DNA of 64,000 nucleotides from Alphaproteobacteria bacterium (GCA_021325385.1 JAJPHH010000028.1:1-64000); one strand, 5' to 3'; shown: positions 52,226 through 61,821, counted from the first letter of the stretch. Numbers and translations are program-made. The notes: generated by a model from the sequence alone, not told the origin.

Positions 52226-53158
52226 ATGGCGAGCCCTGGCGCCGCTTCTAGGACGGCGACCGGCGAAGCGCGCTGGCGGAGCGAGGCCGCTTCGCTGGCG
52301 GCCAGGCTGCCGAGCCTGGTCATTGCGGCCAAGCAGATCGCGCAGAGCGTCATGCATGGCGTGCATGGCCGCCGCCGGGCTGGGCCGGGCGAGAATTTCT
52401 GGCAGTTCAGGCCGTTCATTTCCGGCGAGCCAGCGGTCTCCATCGATTGGCGCCGCTCCGCGCGCGAAGACCGCGCCTATGTGCGCGAACGCGAGTGGGA
52501 AGCGGCGCATCTGGTTTGGCTGTGGCTGGACCGCTCGACTTCGATGCGCTTCGCCTCGCCCATGGCGCATGCCTCGAAAATCGAGCGGGCCGTGGTGCTC
52601 GGCCTCGCCGCGGCCGATCTCATGGTGCGCGGCGGCGAGCGGGTCGGGCTGGTCGGCCTGACGCGGCCCTTGGCGACGCGCGGCGTCATCGAGCGCTTCG
52701 CCGAGGCGATCGCCGTGGACGAGGGCCTGAACGCTTCGCCCGCGCCGCTGCCGCCGGCGCAACCGCTCAGAGCCCATTCCAAAGCGATTCTGATCGGCGA
52801 TTTCTTGAGCGAGGACGACGAAATCCGTCGCTGCGTCCAGGCGCTGTCGGCCGAAGGGGCCGAGGGCCACGTGCTGATGATCGCCGATCCGATCGAGGAG
52901 GCCTTCCCGTTCGAGGGCCATACCGAATTCCTCGGGCCGGACGGCGTCCTGCGCCTGCGCGCGCCTCGGGCGCAGTCTTTGAGGCAGGATTATCTCGACC
53001 GCCTGCGGCGTCATCGCGAGGCCGTGCGTGAAGCTTGCCGCGGCCGCGGCTGGAGTTTCGCCATTCACCGGACCGACCGGCCGCCGGCCGAGGCGCTGCT
53101 CGCCTTGCGGATGCGGCTCGAAGCGCCGACATCCTACCTTTCCGCACGCGGCGGCTGA
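52226..53158 (+). CDS. DUF58-domain protein
   Basis: A 310-residue protein starting at 52226. The DUF58 core is visible as FWQFRPFISGEPAVSIDWRR followed by SAREDRAYVREREWE and a divergent von Willebrand fold (VWLWLDRSTSMRFAS) that keeps the D-x-S-x-S metal site. MoxR ATPases commonly work on DUF58 partners. It lies 5 bp after the MoxR gene. Confidence 0.9.
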   Translation: MASPGAASRTATGEARWRSEAASLAARLPSLVIAAKQIAQSVMHGVHGRRRAGPGENFWQFRPFISGEPAVSIDWRRSAREDRAYVREREWEAAHLVWLWLDRSTSMRFASPMAHASKIERAVVLGLAAADLMVRGGERVGLVGLTRPLATRGVIERFAEAIAVDEGLNASPAPLPPAQPLRAHSKAILIGDFLSEDDEIRRCVQALSAEGAEGHVLMIADPIEEAFPFEGHTEFLGPDGVLRLRAPRAQSLRQDYLDRLRRHREAVREACRGRGWSFAIHRTDRPPAEALLALRMRLEAPTSYLSARGG

Positions 53159-53160
53159 CC

Positions 53161-55947
53161 ATGTTCGGATTGCCCCTCGCCTTCACTGCGCCCGCCGTGC
53201 TCGCCGCTTTGGCTCTGGTCGCGGCGCTCTACGTCTTCCTGCGCATTACCCCGCCGCGGCCGCGGCAGACGATCTTTCCACCGCTGCGCCTGCTTTTCGA
53301 CATCGAGCGCAAGGAGCAGACGCCGGCGCGCACGCCCTGGCCGCTTCTGTTGCTGCGCCTCGCCATCGCGACCGCCGCGATCTTGGCCATGGCCGGCCCG
53401 ATCTGGAATCCGTCCTTGTTCGGCGGCGGCGCCGGGCCGCTGCTGATGATCGTCGACGACGGCTGGCCGGCGGCGCCGAATTGGGAGCAGCGCAAGACGC
53501 TGCTCGGCGCCCGACTCGACGCAGCCTCCCGCGCCAATCGCCTGGTCGCGCTGCTGCCGGTTTCGCAGGGCGGCGTCGACATTGCGCCCGAGGAGGCCGG
53601 CCGCAATTCCGAGAAGCTGCGCGCGCTCGAGCCGCAGCCTTATGCGCCGGACCACACGGCGATCCTTGCGCCGATCCGCAAGTTCCTGACGCAGTTCCCG
53701 CGCGCCGACATTGTCTGGCTCGCGGACGGGACGGCGCTCGGGCAAGCCGATCCTTTCGCGCGCGAGCTCGCCGACATCGCCAAGGGCCATGATGCGACCG
53801 TGTTGCTCGGCAAGGATACGGCGCTCGGCCTGACCCGTATCGAGGACGTCAGCGGCGCGCTGGAGGCCAAGGCGCTGAGCGCGGGCGCCAGCAGCCGCAA
53901 GGGCATGCTGCGCGCGCTTGACGCGAAGGGCCTGACGATCGGCGAGGCGCCGTTCGACCTCGCCGGCCGCGACTCGGCGACCGTGAGCTTCGACCTGCCG
54001 ACCGAGCTGCGCAATCAGGTCTCGCGGATCGCCATCGATGGCGAGCGGTCGGCCGGCGCCGTCGTCCTGCTCGACGAGCGCTCGCGCCGGCGCCGGGTCG
54101 CGATCGCCTCGGGCGCCACGATCGACGTCGCCCAGCCGCTCCTTTCGCCGACCTACTATTTGTCGCGGGCGCTCGCCCCCTACGCCGATCTCCGCGAATG
54201 GCGCGACAGCTCCAGCGATCCGATCGTGTCGCTGATCGGCGAAAAGCCGAACGTGATGATGCTCGCCGATATGAGCGTCGGCGCCGGCCCGGCGCATGAC
54301 GCGCTCGTCAAATTCGTCGAGGACGGCGGCGTGCTGGTGCGCTTCGCCGGCACCCGGCTCGCCGCCTCGGCCGACGATCTGACGCCGACCGAGCTTCGCC
54401 GCGGCGGCCGCACTTTGGGCGGCGCGCTCTCCTGGGAGAGGCCCAAGCGGCTCGCGCCTTTCGACCGCGACAGCCCCTTCTTCGGCCTCGCCGTACCGAA
54501 CGAAGTCACCATTTCGCGGCAAGTCCTGGCCGAGCCGGAGCCGGGCCTCACCGCCAAGACGTGGGCGCGACTCGCCGATGGCACGCCGCTCGTCACCGCC
54601 GATCGCCGCGGCAAGGGCCTGATCGTACTGTTTCACGTGACCGCGGATACGACCTGGTCGAATTTGCCGCTGTCGGGCCTGTTCGTCGACCTGCTGCGCC
54701 GGATCGTCGCGCTGTCGGCGCAATCCGCGCCTGAGGCGCTCGCCAAGGGCAAGAACGCCGCCGCGGCGACGCAGGCGCCGAAAAGCGCGCTCGACGGCTA
54801 TGGCGCGCTCGTCGCGCCGCCCGCGTCGGCGCAGCCGATCGCGGCCGATTTCGCCGGCCCGGCCGACGCCGCCCATCCGCCCGGTTTCTATGGCGCGGGC
54901 GACGCGTTGACCGCGGTCAATGCGCTCAATCCCGATTCGACGCTGGCGGCCGGCGACTATGCCGGGCTGCCGGTCAAAGGCGACGCGCTCGCCGTCGCCG
55001 CGCCGGTCGATCTGCGCGTCTGGCTGCTGACCGCGGCGCTGATCGGCTTGTTGATCGACGCGGCGGCGAGCCTCTGGATCGGCGGCGCGCTGACTTGGCG
55101 CCGAGCGCGGCCGGCCGGCGCCGGGCTCTTGGCGTTTGTCCTCTTCTTCGCGCCGGCGCCGCAGCCCGCTCATGCCGCCGATCAAGCGCCGATCAGCGAG
55201 CGGGACAAGGAGGCGGCGCTCTCGACCCATCTCGCCTATGTGGTCACCGGCGATTCGGAGGCCGACGAAACCAGCCGTCTCGGCCTGCTGACTTTATCGC
55301 GCGTGCTGTCGCAGCGCACCTCGCTGACGCCCGGCGAGCCGATCGGCCTCGATCCGGCCAAGGACGAGCTTGCTTTTTATCCGCTGATCTATTGGCCGAT
55401 CGTCGCCTCCAAGCCGCAGCCGCCGGCCGCGGCGGTCACGCGCATCGCCGCTTACATGAAGAGCGGCGGCACGGTGATTTTCGACACGCGCGACGCGCTC
55501 GCGGCGCGGCCGGGCGGACCGCCGACGCAAGAGGGGCTGTGGCTGCGCAAACTCCTCGCCGGCGTCGACGTGCCCGAGCTCGAGCCGGTGCCGCGCGACC
55601 ATGTCGTCACCAAGACGTTCTATCTGCTCGACGGCTTCGTCGGCCGCACGACGATCGGCCAGACCTGGATCGAAGCGCTGCCGCCGCCCGATCCGCATGA
55701 TACGCAAGTGCGCGCCGCCAGAGCCGGCGACAGCGTCTCGCCGATCATCATCACCTCGAACGATCTCGCCGCGGCCTGGGCGGCTGACGAGGACGGCCAG
55801 GCGCTCTACCCGCTCGTTCCCGGCGGCCCGCGCCAGCGCGAACTGGCGCTGCGCGGCGGCGTCAATCTCGTGATGTACACGCTGACCGGCAATTACAAAG
55901 CCGATCAAGTCCATGCCCGCGACATACTCGATAGGCTGTCGCATTGA
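53161..55947 (+). CDS. BatA-like / DUF4159 membrane protein
   Basis: A 928-residue protein. The N-terminus is a BatA-type double span (residues 1-30 and 58-80, with TPPRPRQTIFPPLRLLFDI between them). A long periplasmic or cytoplasmic central region follows, a further span pair lies at about 618-660, and the C-terminal DUF4159 domain starts near residue 690 (LAYVVTGDSEADETSRLGL). The central domain resembles a glutamine-amidotransferase-like fold. Role unknown; probably part of a MoxR-controlled envelope complex. Confidence 0.88.
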   Translation: MFGLPLAFTAPAVLAALALVAALYVFLRITPPRPRQTIFPPLRLLFDIERKEQTPARTPWPLLLLRLAIATAAILAMAGPIWNPSLFGGGAGPLLMIVDDGWPAAPNWEQRKTLLGARLDAASRANRLVALLPVSQGGVDIAPEEAGRNSEKLRALEPQPYAPDHTAILAPIRKFLTQFPRADIVWLADGTALGQADPFARELADIAKGHDATVLLGKDTALGLTRIEDVSGALEAKALSAGASSRKGMLRALDAKGLTIGEAPFDLAGRDSATVSFDLPTELRNQVSRIAIDGERSAGAVVLLDERSRRRRVAIASGATIDVAQPLLSPTYYLSRALAPYADLREWRDSSSDPIVSLIGEKPNVMMLADMSVGAGPAHDALVKFVEDGGVLVRFAGTRLAASADDLTPTELRRGGRTLGGALSWERPKRLAPFDRDSPFFGLAVPNEVTISRQVLAEPEPGLTAKTWARLADGTPLVTADRRGKGLIVLFHVTADTTWSNLPLSGLFVDLLRRIVALSAQSAPEALAKGKNAAAATQAPKSALDGYGALVAPPASAQPIAADFAGPADAAHPPGFYGAGDALTAVNALNPDSTLAAGDYAGLPVKGDALAVAAPVDLRVWLLTAALIGLLIDAAASLWIGGALTWRRARPAGAGLLAFVLFFAPAPQPAHAADQAPISERDKEAALSTHLAYVVTGDSEADETSRLGLLTLSRVLSQRTSLTPGEPIGLDPAKDELAFYPLIYWPIVASKPQPPAAAVTRIAAYMKSGGTVIFDTRDALAARPGGPPTQEGLWLRKLLAGVDVPELEPVPRDHVVTKTFYLLDGFVGRTTIGQTWIEALPPPDPHDTQVRAARAGDSVSPIIITSNDLAAAWAADEDGQALYPLVPGGPRQRELALRGGVNLVMYTLTGNYKADQVHARDILDRLSH

Positions 55948-58046
55948 ACGATTATTCGATCCTGTTCTCGCCGCTTCTGCCTTGGCCGGTTCTCGAGGCG
56001 CTGGCGGGAATCGCTTTGCTGCTCGTCGGCTTGGCGCTGTTTCGAAGGCGGCGCGGCGCGCTGCTGCGCGGCGTCGCTTTCGCCGCGCTGCTCCTCGGTC
56101 TCGCCGATCCGTCCTTGACCCGCGAGGATCGCAAGCCGCTGAAGGACGTCGTCGCCGTCGTGGTCGACCGCTCGGACAGCCAGACGATCGGCGATCGCAT
56201 GGCCCAGACCGACAAGGCTTTAGCCGACGTGCAGAAGCGCCTTGCCGCGCTCGGCAATGTCGAGACGCGGATCATCGAGGCGGGCAAGGACGACGCCGAG
56301 AACCAAGGCACGCGGCTGTTCTCGGCGCTGCAATCCGGCCTTTCCGACGTGCCGCCGGACCGGATCGGCGGCGTGATCGCGATCACCGACGGGGTGGTTC
56401 ACGACATTCCGCCGAGCGTCGCGGCGCTCGGCTTCAAGGCGCCGCTTCATGCGCTGATCACCGGCCACGAGGGCGAGCGCGACCGCCGCATCGAACTCGT
56501 CGAGGCGCCGCGCTTCGGCATTGTCGGCAAGGACCAGACGATCGTCGCGCGCGTATTGGACACCGCCGATCAGGGCGAGCCGGTGACGCTCGATGTGCGC
56601 CGCGACGGGCAGCGGGTGGCGACGCTCCGGGCCGCGGTTGGCGAGACGATCCGCGTGCCGATCTCGATCGACCATGCCGGGCCCAATGTCGTCGAACTCG
56701 AAGTCGCGCCGATCGCCAACGAGCTGACGACCTTGAACAACAAGGCGGTGGTGACGATCGACGGCGTGCGCGACAAGCTGCGCGTGCTGCTCGTCTCTGG
56801 CGAGCCGCATCAGGGCGAGCGCATGTGGCGCAATCTTTTGAAGTCCGACGCCAATGTCGATCTCGTCCATTTCACCATTTTGCGCCCGCCGGAAAAATCC
56901 GTCGACGGCACCCCGATCAACGAATTGTCGCTGATCGCCTTTCCCGTCGCCGATCTTTTCGGCCGCAAGATCAAGGATTTCGACCTCATCATCCTCGATC
57001 GCTATTCGAGCCAGTCGATCCTGCCGAAAATCTATTTCGACAATATCGTTTCGTACGTGCGCCAGGGCGGCGCCGTGCTGATGGCGGAAGGGCCGGATTA
57101 CGCAACGCCGGAGGGCCTCTATTTTTCGCCGCTCGGCGAGATCGCGCCGGCCAAGCCCGACGGCGACGTGATCGAGCGCCAATTCCGCGCCGCCATCTCG
57201 CCGGAAGGCGAGCGCCATCCGGTGACGCGCGGCCTGACCGGCGGCCAGGCTACGCCGCCGTCCTGGGGCCCCTGGTTCCGGCAGATCGGGGCCGAGCCGA
57301 CCGGGGGCGTCGACATTCTCAACGGCGTCGACAATCGGCCGCTGCTGATCCTCTCGCGCGTCGACAAGGGCCGCATCGCGTTGCTGCTCTCCGACCAGCT
57401 CTGGCTGTGGTCGCGCGGCTTCGAAGGCGGCGGGCCTTATCTCGACCTTTTGCGCCGGCTGGCTCATTGGCTGATGAAGGAGCCGGAGCTCGAAGAAGAG
57501 GCGATCAGAGCCAGCGCGCGCGGCAAGGCGCTGACCATCGAGCGCCAGAGCCTGAAAGGCGACGTGCCGGAAGTGACCGTGACCGGTCCGACCGGCGAGA
57601 CGTTCAAGGCGCAGCTCAAGGCGGCCGAACCAGGTCTCTCGCGCGCGACGATCGAGGTCGACAAATTCGGCCTCTATCGCGTCAGCGACGGCGAGCGCCA
57701 GGCCCTGGTCAATGTCGGCCCGGCCAATCCGGTCGAATTCCAGGAGGTTGTCTCGACGCCGGAGCACCTGCGCCCGCTCGCCGAAGCGACCGGCGGCACG
57801 GTGCGGCGGGTCGCGAGCGGCTCGGGCGGCGACGTCGCCGTACCGAACATCGTCGCCATGCATGCTGGTTTAAACTATGGCGGGTCGGGCTATATCGGGA
57901 TCAAGCGCACCGAATCGAGCGTGATCGTCGGCGTGGCGTCGATGCCGCTGGCGATCGGGTTCCTTGGGCTGGCGGCGCTGCTCGGCGCGTTGGTTCTGGC
58001 CTGGTGGCGGGAGGGGGCGTCGGGCGGACGGGGCAAGGCGACCTAG
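55944..58046 (+). CDS. Large membrane protein with glutamine amidotransferase-like domain
   Basis: A 700-residue protein that starts with TTG at 55944, overlapping the DUF4159 stop (TTGA). Two N-terminal spans (about residues 12-30 and 38-55) are followed by a von Willebrand-like domain (VVAVVVDRSDSQTIG), a domain with YVRQGGAVLMAEGPDYATPE of the class I amidotransferase-like fold but without an evident catalytic Cys, and a C-terminal span (about 665-688). It is the last gene of the MoxR block and probably an envelope partner of the MoxR complex. Confidence 0.85.
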   Translation: MNDYSILFSPLLPWPVLEALAGIALLLVGLALFRRRRGALLRGVAFAALLLGLADPSLTREDRKPLKDVVAVVVDRSDSQTIGDRMAQTDKALADVQKRLAALGNVETRIIEAGKDDAENQGTRLFSALQSGLSDVPPDRIGGVIAITDGVVHDIPPSVAALGFKAPLHALITGHEGERDRRIELVEAPRFGIVGKDQTIVARVLDTADQGEPVTLDVRRDGQRVATLRAAVGETIRVPISIDHAGPNVVELEVAPIANELTTLNNKAVVTIDGVRDKLRVLLVSGEPHQGERMWRNLLKSDANVDLVHFTILRPPEKSVDGTPINELSLIAFPVADLFGRKIKDFDLIILDRYSSQSILPKIYFDNIVSYVRQGGAVLMAEGPDYATPEGLYFSPLGEIAPAKPDGDVIERQFRAAISPEGERHPVTRGLTGGQATPPSWGPWFRQIGAEPTGGVDILNGVDNRPLLILSRVDKGRIALLLSDQLWLWSRGFEGGGPYLDLLRRLAHWLMKEPELEEEAIRASARGKALTIERQSLKGDVPEVTVTGPTGETFKAQLKAAEPGLSRATIEVDKFGLYRVSDGERQALVNVGPANPVEFQEVVSTPEHLRPLAEATGGTVRRVASGSGGDVAVPNIVAMHAGLNYGGSGYIGIKRTESSVIVGVASMPLAIGFLGLAALLGALVLAWWREGASGGRGKAT

Positions 58047-58063
58047 CCGGTTCGTGATCCGAC

Positions 58064-58483
58064 TTATCGCGCCCAAGGATCGATTACACGCACGCCCGCC
58101 GCTTCGAAAGGCGCGCTGTCGCGGGTCGCCACTGCAAAACCATGCGCCGTCGCGATCGCGGCGATTTGACCGTCCGCGAACGAGATGACGCGCCCGAGCG
58201 CTCGAGCGCGACCGTGCAGTTCCGCATAAATCGTCGCCGCCTCTCGGTCGAAAGGAAGAATTCGATCGCGGAACAGCTTCTCGACAGTCTCGGCGACCAT
58301 CGCGGAAAGCGTCGCTCGGCGTTTGCCCAGTGGCAGAATTTCAATTCCGGTGAGAAGTTCCGCGAGACTCGTCGAGGTCAAATACAAAGTTTCAGCGACT
58401 TGATTGTCGAGCCATTCCTGCACAGTCGTGTCGCTTTTGAGCTTGAGCGGCTCTGAAACGACATTCGTATCCAGGATGATCAT
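58064..58483 (-). CDS. VapC-type PIN-domain toxin
   Basis: A 139-residue PIN-domain ribonuclease starting MIILDTNVVSE. Acidic metal residues are Asp5, the Glu in TSLAELLTG, the Asp in SFADGQIAAIA and the Asp in ATRDSAPFE. VapC toxins of the FitB group cleave tRNA or other RNA. The start overlaps the antitoxin stop (ATGA), the classic arrangement. It converges on the MoxR block with a 17-bp gap. Confidence 0.93.
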   Translation of the reverse strand: MIILDTNVVSEPLKLKSDTTVQEWLDNQVAETLYLTSTSLAELLTGIEILPLGKRRATLSAMVAETVEKLFRDRILPFDREAATIYAELHGRARALGRVISFADGQIAAIATAHGFAVATRDSAPFEAAGVRVIDPWAR

Positions 58484-58716
58484 TCGAATGATGCCGGTTC
58501 GATCGGCGCTTCGTCTCTGACGGGTTCGAAATCGATTTTGAGGCGTCGCCCCAAAGCCGCAAGTTCGGAGCCGATTTTCGTTCGCGCCGCCAGGCGCGCC
58601 GCCTCCTCGAGAATTTCCCTTATTTCGGCTTCCGTGCTCCGGCCGTGCTTCGCCGCCCGCACTTTGAGCGCGCGGTGAGCTTCCTCCGACAAGTTCCGAA
58701 TTGTGACCGCGGGCAT
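58480..58716 (-). CDS. FitA/VapB-type antitoxin
   Basis: A 78-residue protein from the ATG at 58716, beginning MPAVTIRNLSEEAHRALKVR, the ribbon-helix-helix DNA-binding region of FitA-type antitoxins. The C-terminal half (SELAALGRRLKIDFEPVRDE) should bind and block the toxin. A longer reading upstream adds residues that do not fit the family. The two TGATATCA palindromes at 58746-58772 lie 30 bp upstream and are probable binding sites for autorepression. Confidence 0.9.
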   Translation of the reverse strand: MPAVTIRNLSEEAHRALKVRAAKHGRSTEAEIREILEEAARLAARTKIGSELAALGRRLKIDFEPVRDEAPIEPASFE

Positions 58717-58745
58717 ACGACGCCATCCAGCATGAATGACATCGC

Positions 58746-58772
58746 TGATATCAATTGTTGGATATGATATCA
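58746..58772. promoter_or_regulatory. Probable vapBC operator
   Basis: Two perfect 8-bp palindromes TGATATCA at 58746-58753 and 58765-58772, 19 bp start to start, lie in an AT-rich patch directly upstream of the antitoxin gene. Paired palindromes about two helical turns apart suit two antitoxin dimers. Confidence 0.6.
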
Positions 58773-58920
58773 AGCGCGCGCCTCCGGTCATCCGCGGGTG
58801 AATGTGGCGCCTCGCCACCTACCCAAGCCGCCGGCGATCCATTAGAAGCTGCGGAGCGGCTCTTCGCATCTGCGAAGAGCTGTTCCGAGACCGTCCGCAA
58901 GCGCCAGGCCGCCTGTCTTT

Positions 58921-59003
58921 GTCATTCCCGCGAAAGCGGGGAATCTAGGCTAGCTAGCCTGCAAGCGCGGCGTTCTCTAGATTCCCGCTTTCGCGGGAAT
59001 GAC
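58921..59003. repeat. Palindromic repeat, family B, full copy
   Basis: Near-perfect arms GTCATTCCCGCGAAAGCGGG and CCCGCTTTCGCGGGAATGAC, extended by AATCTAG and CTAGATT, enclose about 28 bp containing GCTAGCTAGC. It matches the family B copy at 36005-36079. The rest of 58717-59118 contains only the vapBC promoter and a short inverted GCGGCTCTTCGCA/TGCGAAGAGC word near 58855; no gene is seen. Confidence 0.85.
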
Positions 59004-59118
59004 AAGGGAGTTTAGGCCGAGGGGGTATTTGACGGCGCACGCTTATCTCACGACGGCGCGCGCCGTTTCAAAAGCCGATCGCCGCTTTGAGCGAGATTCT
59101 TTCGCCGAGGAACACCGA

Positions 59119-59832
59119 ATGAGCAAAGTCTACAAGACCGCCGACGAGGCGCTGGCGGGCGTGATCAAGGACGGCATGATGCTGATGGCGGGCGGCTTCG
59201 GCGTCTGCGGCGTGCCGGATTCGCTGATCCTCGCCATCCGCAAATCGGGCGCGAAGAACCTGACCTTCGTCTCCAACAACGCCGGCGTCGACGGCGGCGG
59301 CCTCGGGCTTCTGCTCGAGACCCGGCAGATCAGGAAGATGATCTCGTCCTATGTCGGCGAGAACAAGCTGTTCGCGCAGCAATATCTCGCCGGCGAGCTG
59401 GAGCTCGAATTCAATCCGCAGGGCACGCTCGCCGAGCGCATCCGCGCCGGCGGCGCCGGCATTCCCGCCTTTTTCACCCGGACCGGCGTCGGCACGATCA
59501 TCGCCGAGGGCAAGGAGACGCGCGAGTTCGACGGCGAGACTTACCTGATGGAGCGCGGCCTTTTCGCCGACATCGCCATTGTCCACGCCTGGAAGGGCGA
59601 CACCGAGGGCAATCTCGTCTACCGGAAGACGGCCCGCAATTTCAACCCGAACATGGCGACCGCCGCCAAGCTCACGATCGCGGAAGTCGAGCATCTGGTG
59701 CAGCCGGGCGAGATCAACCCTGACCATATCCATACGCCAGGCATTTTCGTCCAGCGCATCGTGCATGTCCCGGTCGCGCTGAAGGACAAAGTCATCGAGC
59801 ACCGCACGACGCGAAAGCGGCCGGCGGCGTAG
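59119..59832 (+). CDS. scoA: 3-oxoacid CoA-transferase, subunit A
   Basis: A 237-residue subunit starting at 59119 behind CCGAGGA. The family motif GGFGVCGVPDSLI is near residues 26-38, followed by NNAGVDGGGLGLLL and the GGAGIPAFFTRTGVGT loop. With subunit B it moves CoA from succinyl-CoA to acetoacetate (or to a related 3-oxoacid) in ketone body or aromatic acid breakdown. The two subunit genes are separated by 142 bp that contain a family A repeat. Confidence 0.94.
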   Translation: MSKVYKTADEALAGVIKDGMMLMAGGFGVCGVPDSLILAIRKSGAKNLTFVSNNAGVDGGGLGLLLETRQIRKMISSYVGENKLFAQQYLAGELELEFNPQGTLAERIRAGGAGIPAFFTRTGVGTIIAEGKETREFDGETYLMERGLFADIAIVHAWKGDTEGNLVYRKTARNFNPNMATAAKLTIAEVEHLVQPGEINPDHIHTPGIFVQRIVHVPVALKDKVIEHRTTRKRPAA

Positions 59833-59855
59833 GAACATTCGACACGTGAACCGCT

Positions 59856-59940
59856 GTCATTGCGAGCGAAGCGAAGCAATCCAGTCATAGGGCTCAGCCT
59901 TACGAATGGATTGCTTCGTCGCTTCGCTCCTCGCAATGAC
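59856..59940. repeat. Palindromic repeat, family A, copy 4
   Basis: The arms GTCATTGCGAGCGAAGCGAA and TTCGCTCCTCGCAATGAC are inverted copies with the inner GCAATCCA/TGGATTGC also paired. It sits between scoA and scoB. It is the best preserved copy of the family in this window. Confidence 0.85.
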
Positions 59941-59974
59941 GGGCCCGAAATATTCTATCTGAGGTACGAAAATC

Positions 59975-60622
59975 ATGGCTTGGACCAGAGAGCAAATGGC
60001 CGCCCGCGCCGCCAAGGAGCTGCGCGACGGCTTCTATGTCAATCTCGGCATCGGCATTCCGACGCTGGTCGCGAACTTCATTCCGCCGGGCGTCAATGTC
60101 GTCCTGCAGAGCGAGAACGGCATGCTCGGCATGGGGCCGTTCCCGTATGAAGGCGAGGAGGACCCCGACCTCATCAACGCCGGCAAGCAGACGATTACCG
60201 AATTGCCGATCACCAGCTATTTTTCCAGCGCCGATTCGTTCGCGATGATTCGCGGCGGCCATATCGATCTCGCCATTCTCGGCGCGATGCAGGTGTCGGA
60301 GAACGGCGATCTCGCCAATTGGATGATCCCCGGCAAAATGGTCAAAGGCATGGGCGGCGCCATGGACCTCGTCGCCGGCGTCAAGAAAGTCGTCGTGGCG
60401 ATGGAGCATTCGGCGAAGGACGGACCGAAACTGCTGCACAAATGCACCCTGCCGCTGACCGGCGTTCGCGTCATCGACATGGTGATCACCGATCTCGGCG
60501 TGTTCACGATCGACAAGCACGGCTCGGGGGGCATGAAGCTCATCGAGCTCGCGGACGGCGTCACAGCCGACGAGATCCGGGCGAAGACCGAGGCGAATTA
60601 TCAAGTCGCGTTGGCGGCCTAG
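59975..60622 (+). CDS. scoB: 3-oxoacid CoA-transferase, subunit B
   Basis: A 215-residue subunit. [20 protein letters not shown] leads to [14 protein letters not shown], whose Glu forms the covalent CoA thioester. The later [22 protein letters not shown] and [16 protein letters not shown] stretches fit ScoB. Its stop codon TAG lies inside the outer arm of an inverted-repeat element (60619-60729), so the element could have set the 3' end. Confidence 0.94.
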   Translation: MAWTREQMAARAAKELRDGFYVNLGIGIPTLVANFIPPGVNVVLQSENGMLGMGPFPYEGEEDPDLINAGKQTITELPITSYFSSADSFAMIRGGHIDLAILGAMQVSENGDLANWMIPGKMVKGMGGAMDLVAGVKKVVVAMEHSAKDGPKLLHKCTLPLTGVRVIDMVITDLGVFTIDKHGSGGMKLIELADGVTADEIRAKTEANYQVALAA

Positions 60623-60729
60623 TACCCCTGCACAGCGATTTTGACTCTTTGACATTCCCCTTGGAGCCAACGGCCAATTCGGCACCGACCCCGGATCAAC
60701 AAGTCAAAACCCCTGTGCACCGGTACTAG
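60619..60729. mobile_element. Possible MITE with imperfect terminal inverted repeats
   Basis: The 28-bp ends pair at about 24 positions: the left arm starts CTAGTACCCCTGCACAGCGA and the right arm ends CCTGTGCACCGGTACTAG. Both ends carry CTAG, which could be a 4-bp target duplication around TACC...GGTA termini; CTAG targets are used by several IS5-type elements. The interior has no gene. Alternatively it is a simple stem-loop terminator after scoB. Confidence 0.4.
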
Positions 60730-60752
60730 TCCCTTCTTTCGGCGCGGCGCTG

Positions 60753-61604
60753 TCACGAGGCGCCGCTTTTCTCTTTCCCCTCCGCCGCCTTGGCCGGCCG
60801 CTTTCGCTTTCGCGTCTGCACCGTGACCCGCGGTCCCTCGACCAGCCGGACGATTGCGCCCCACAGCGTGCGCACGTCCTGCTGAGTCATGCCGATGCGA
60901 TGGAAAATGTTGCGCAGGTTGCGCTGCATGACCGGCCGCTTCGGCGCGGGACGGAAGAAGCCGCGCTCTTCGAGATGGCCTTCGAGCATTTCGAAGAACG
61001 CGACGACCATTTCGCGCGTCGCCGGCGGCGAGCGCTCGGGCGCGGCGAAAGGCGCGAGGTCGCCTTGCGCCGCCTTGAACCATTCGTAGCCGCAAAGCAG
61101 CACGGCTTGGGCGAGATTGAGCGAGGCGTAGCCGGGGCTGACCGGAAAGGTCAGGATCGAATCGGCGAGCGCGACGTCGTCATTGTCGAGGCCGGTGCGC
61201 TCCGGGCCGAACAAAACGCCGCGCTTTTCGCCGCCGGCGACCGCGCGCGCCGCCTCCGGCATGGCCTCGGCCGGCGTATCGACGCGCTTCAACTGGCCGC
61301 GCTCGCGGGCGGTCGTCGCGTAGACATAGTTGAGATCGGCCACGGCCTCTTTGACGCTGTCGAACACCTTGGCGCGATCGAGCAGGCCGCTCGCGCTCGC
61401 CGCGGCGGCGTAAGCGGCCTTGCGCCGCGCGCCCTCGCGCGGCCAGCCTTCGCGCGGGCTGACCAGGCGCAGATCGCTCAAGCCGAAATTGGCCATGGCT
61501 CTGGCGCACATGCCGATATTGACCGCGAGTTGCGGCCTGACCAGCACGATGGCGAGGCCGCCGGCGAGCGCCTGTTTGCCGCGATTGGTTCCGGCGCCGA
61601 TCAT
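60753..61604 (-). CDS. trmJ: tRNA (cytidine/uridine-2'-O-)-methyltransferase TrmJ
   Basis: A 283-residue SPOUT methyltransferase. The TrmJ/TrmH motifs are NIGMCARAMANFGLSDLRLV near residues 28-47, GVLFGPERTGLDNDD near 128-142 and YASLNLAQAV near 157-166; the last two form the knotted SAM site. It methylates the ribose of position 32 in tRNAs. The C-terminus ends in a basic tail (QTRKRKRPAKAAEGKEK). It is monocistronic and leftward. Confidence 0.93.
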   Translation of the reverse strand: MIGAGTNRGKQALAGGLAIVLVRPQLAVNIGMCARAMANFGLSDLRLVSPREGWPREGARRKAAYAAAASASGLLDRAKVFDSVKEAVADLNYVYATTARERGQLKRVDTPAEAMPEAARAVAGGEKRGVLFGPERTGLDNDDVALADSILTFPVSPGYASLNLAQAVLLCGYEWFKAAQGDLAPFAAPERSPPATREMVVAFFEMLEGHLEERGFFRPAPKRPVMQRNLRNIFHRIGMTQQDVRTLWGAIVRLVEGPRVTVQTRKRKRPAKAAEGKEKSGAS

Positions 61605-61821
61605 CTGGCGCGCTTGATTGCGCTGCGCGGGCGCAGGCGTGGCCTATGGGGGTTTGCGAGCATCGCTTCCGCTTGTACCGTCCGCATGGGCCAGACGAGG
61701 GCCATAGAGAGCCGGGCCCGTCAAGCGGCTCGCCGCGTCGGGCGCGGCCGCGCTTGCCGCTTCCCCTTGCGGCGCGCCCGCGCTAAACGAAGCGCCAATC
61801 CCCTCAAACCCGCTTTCCGAA

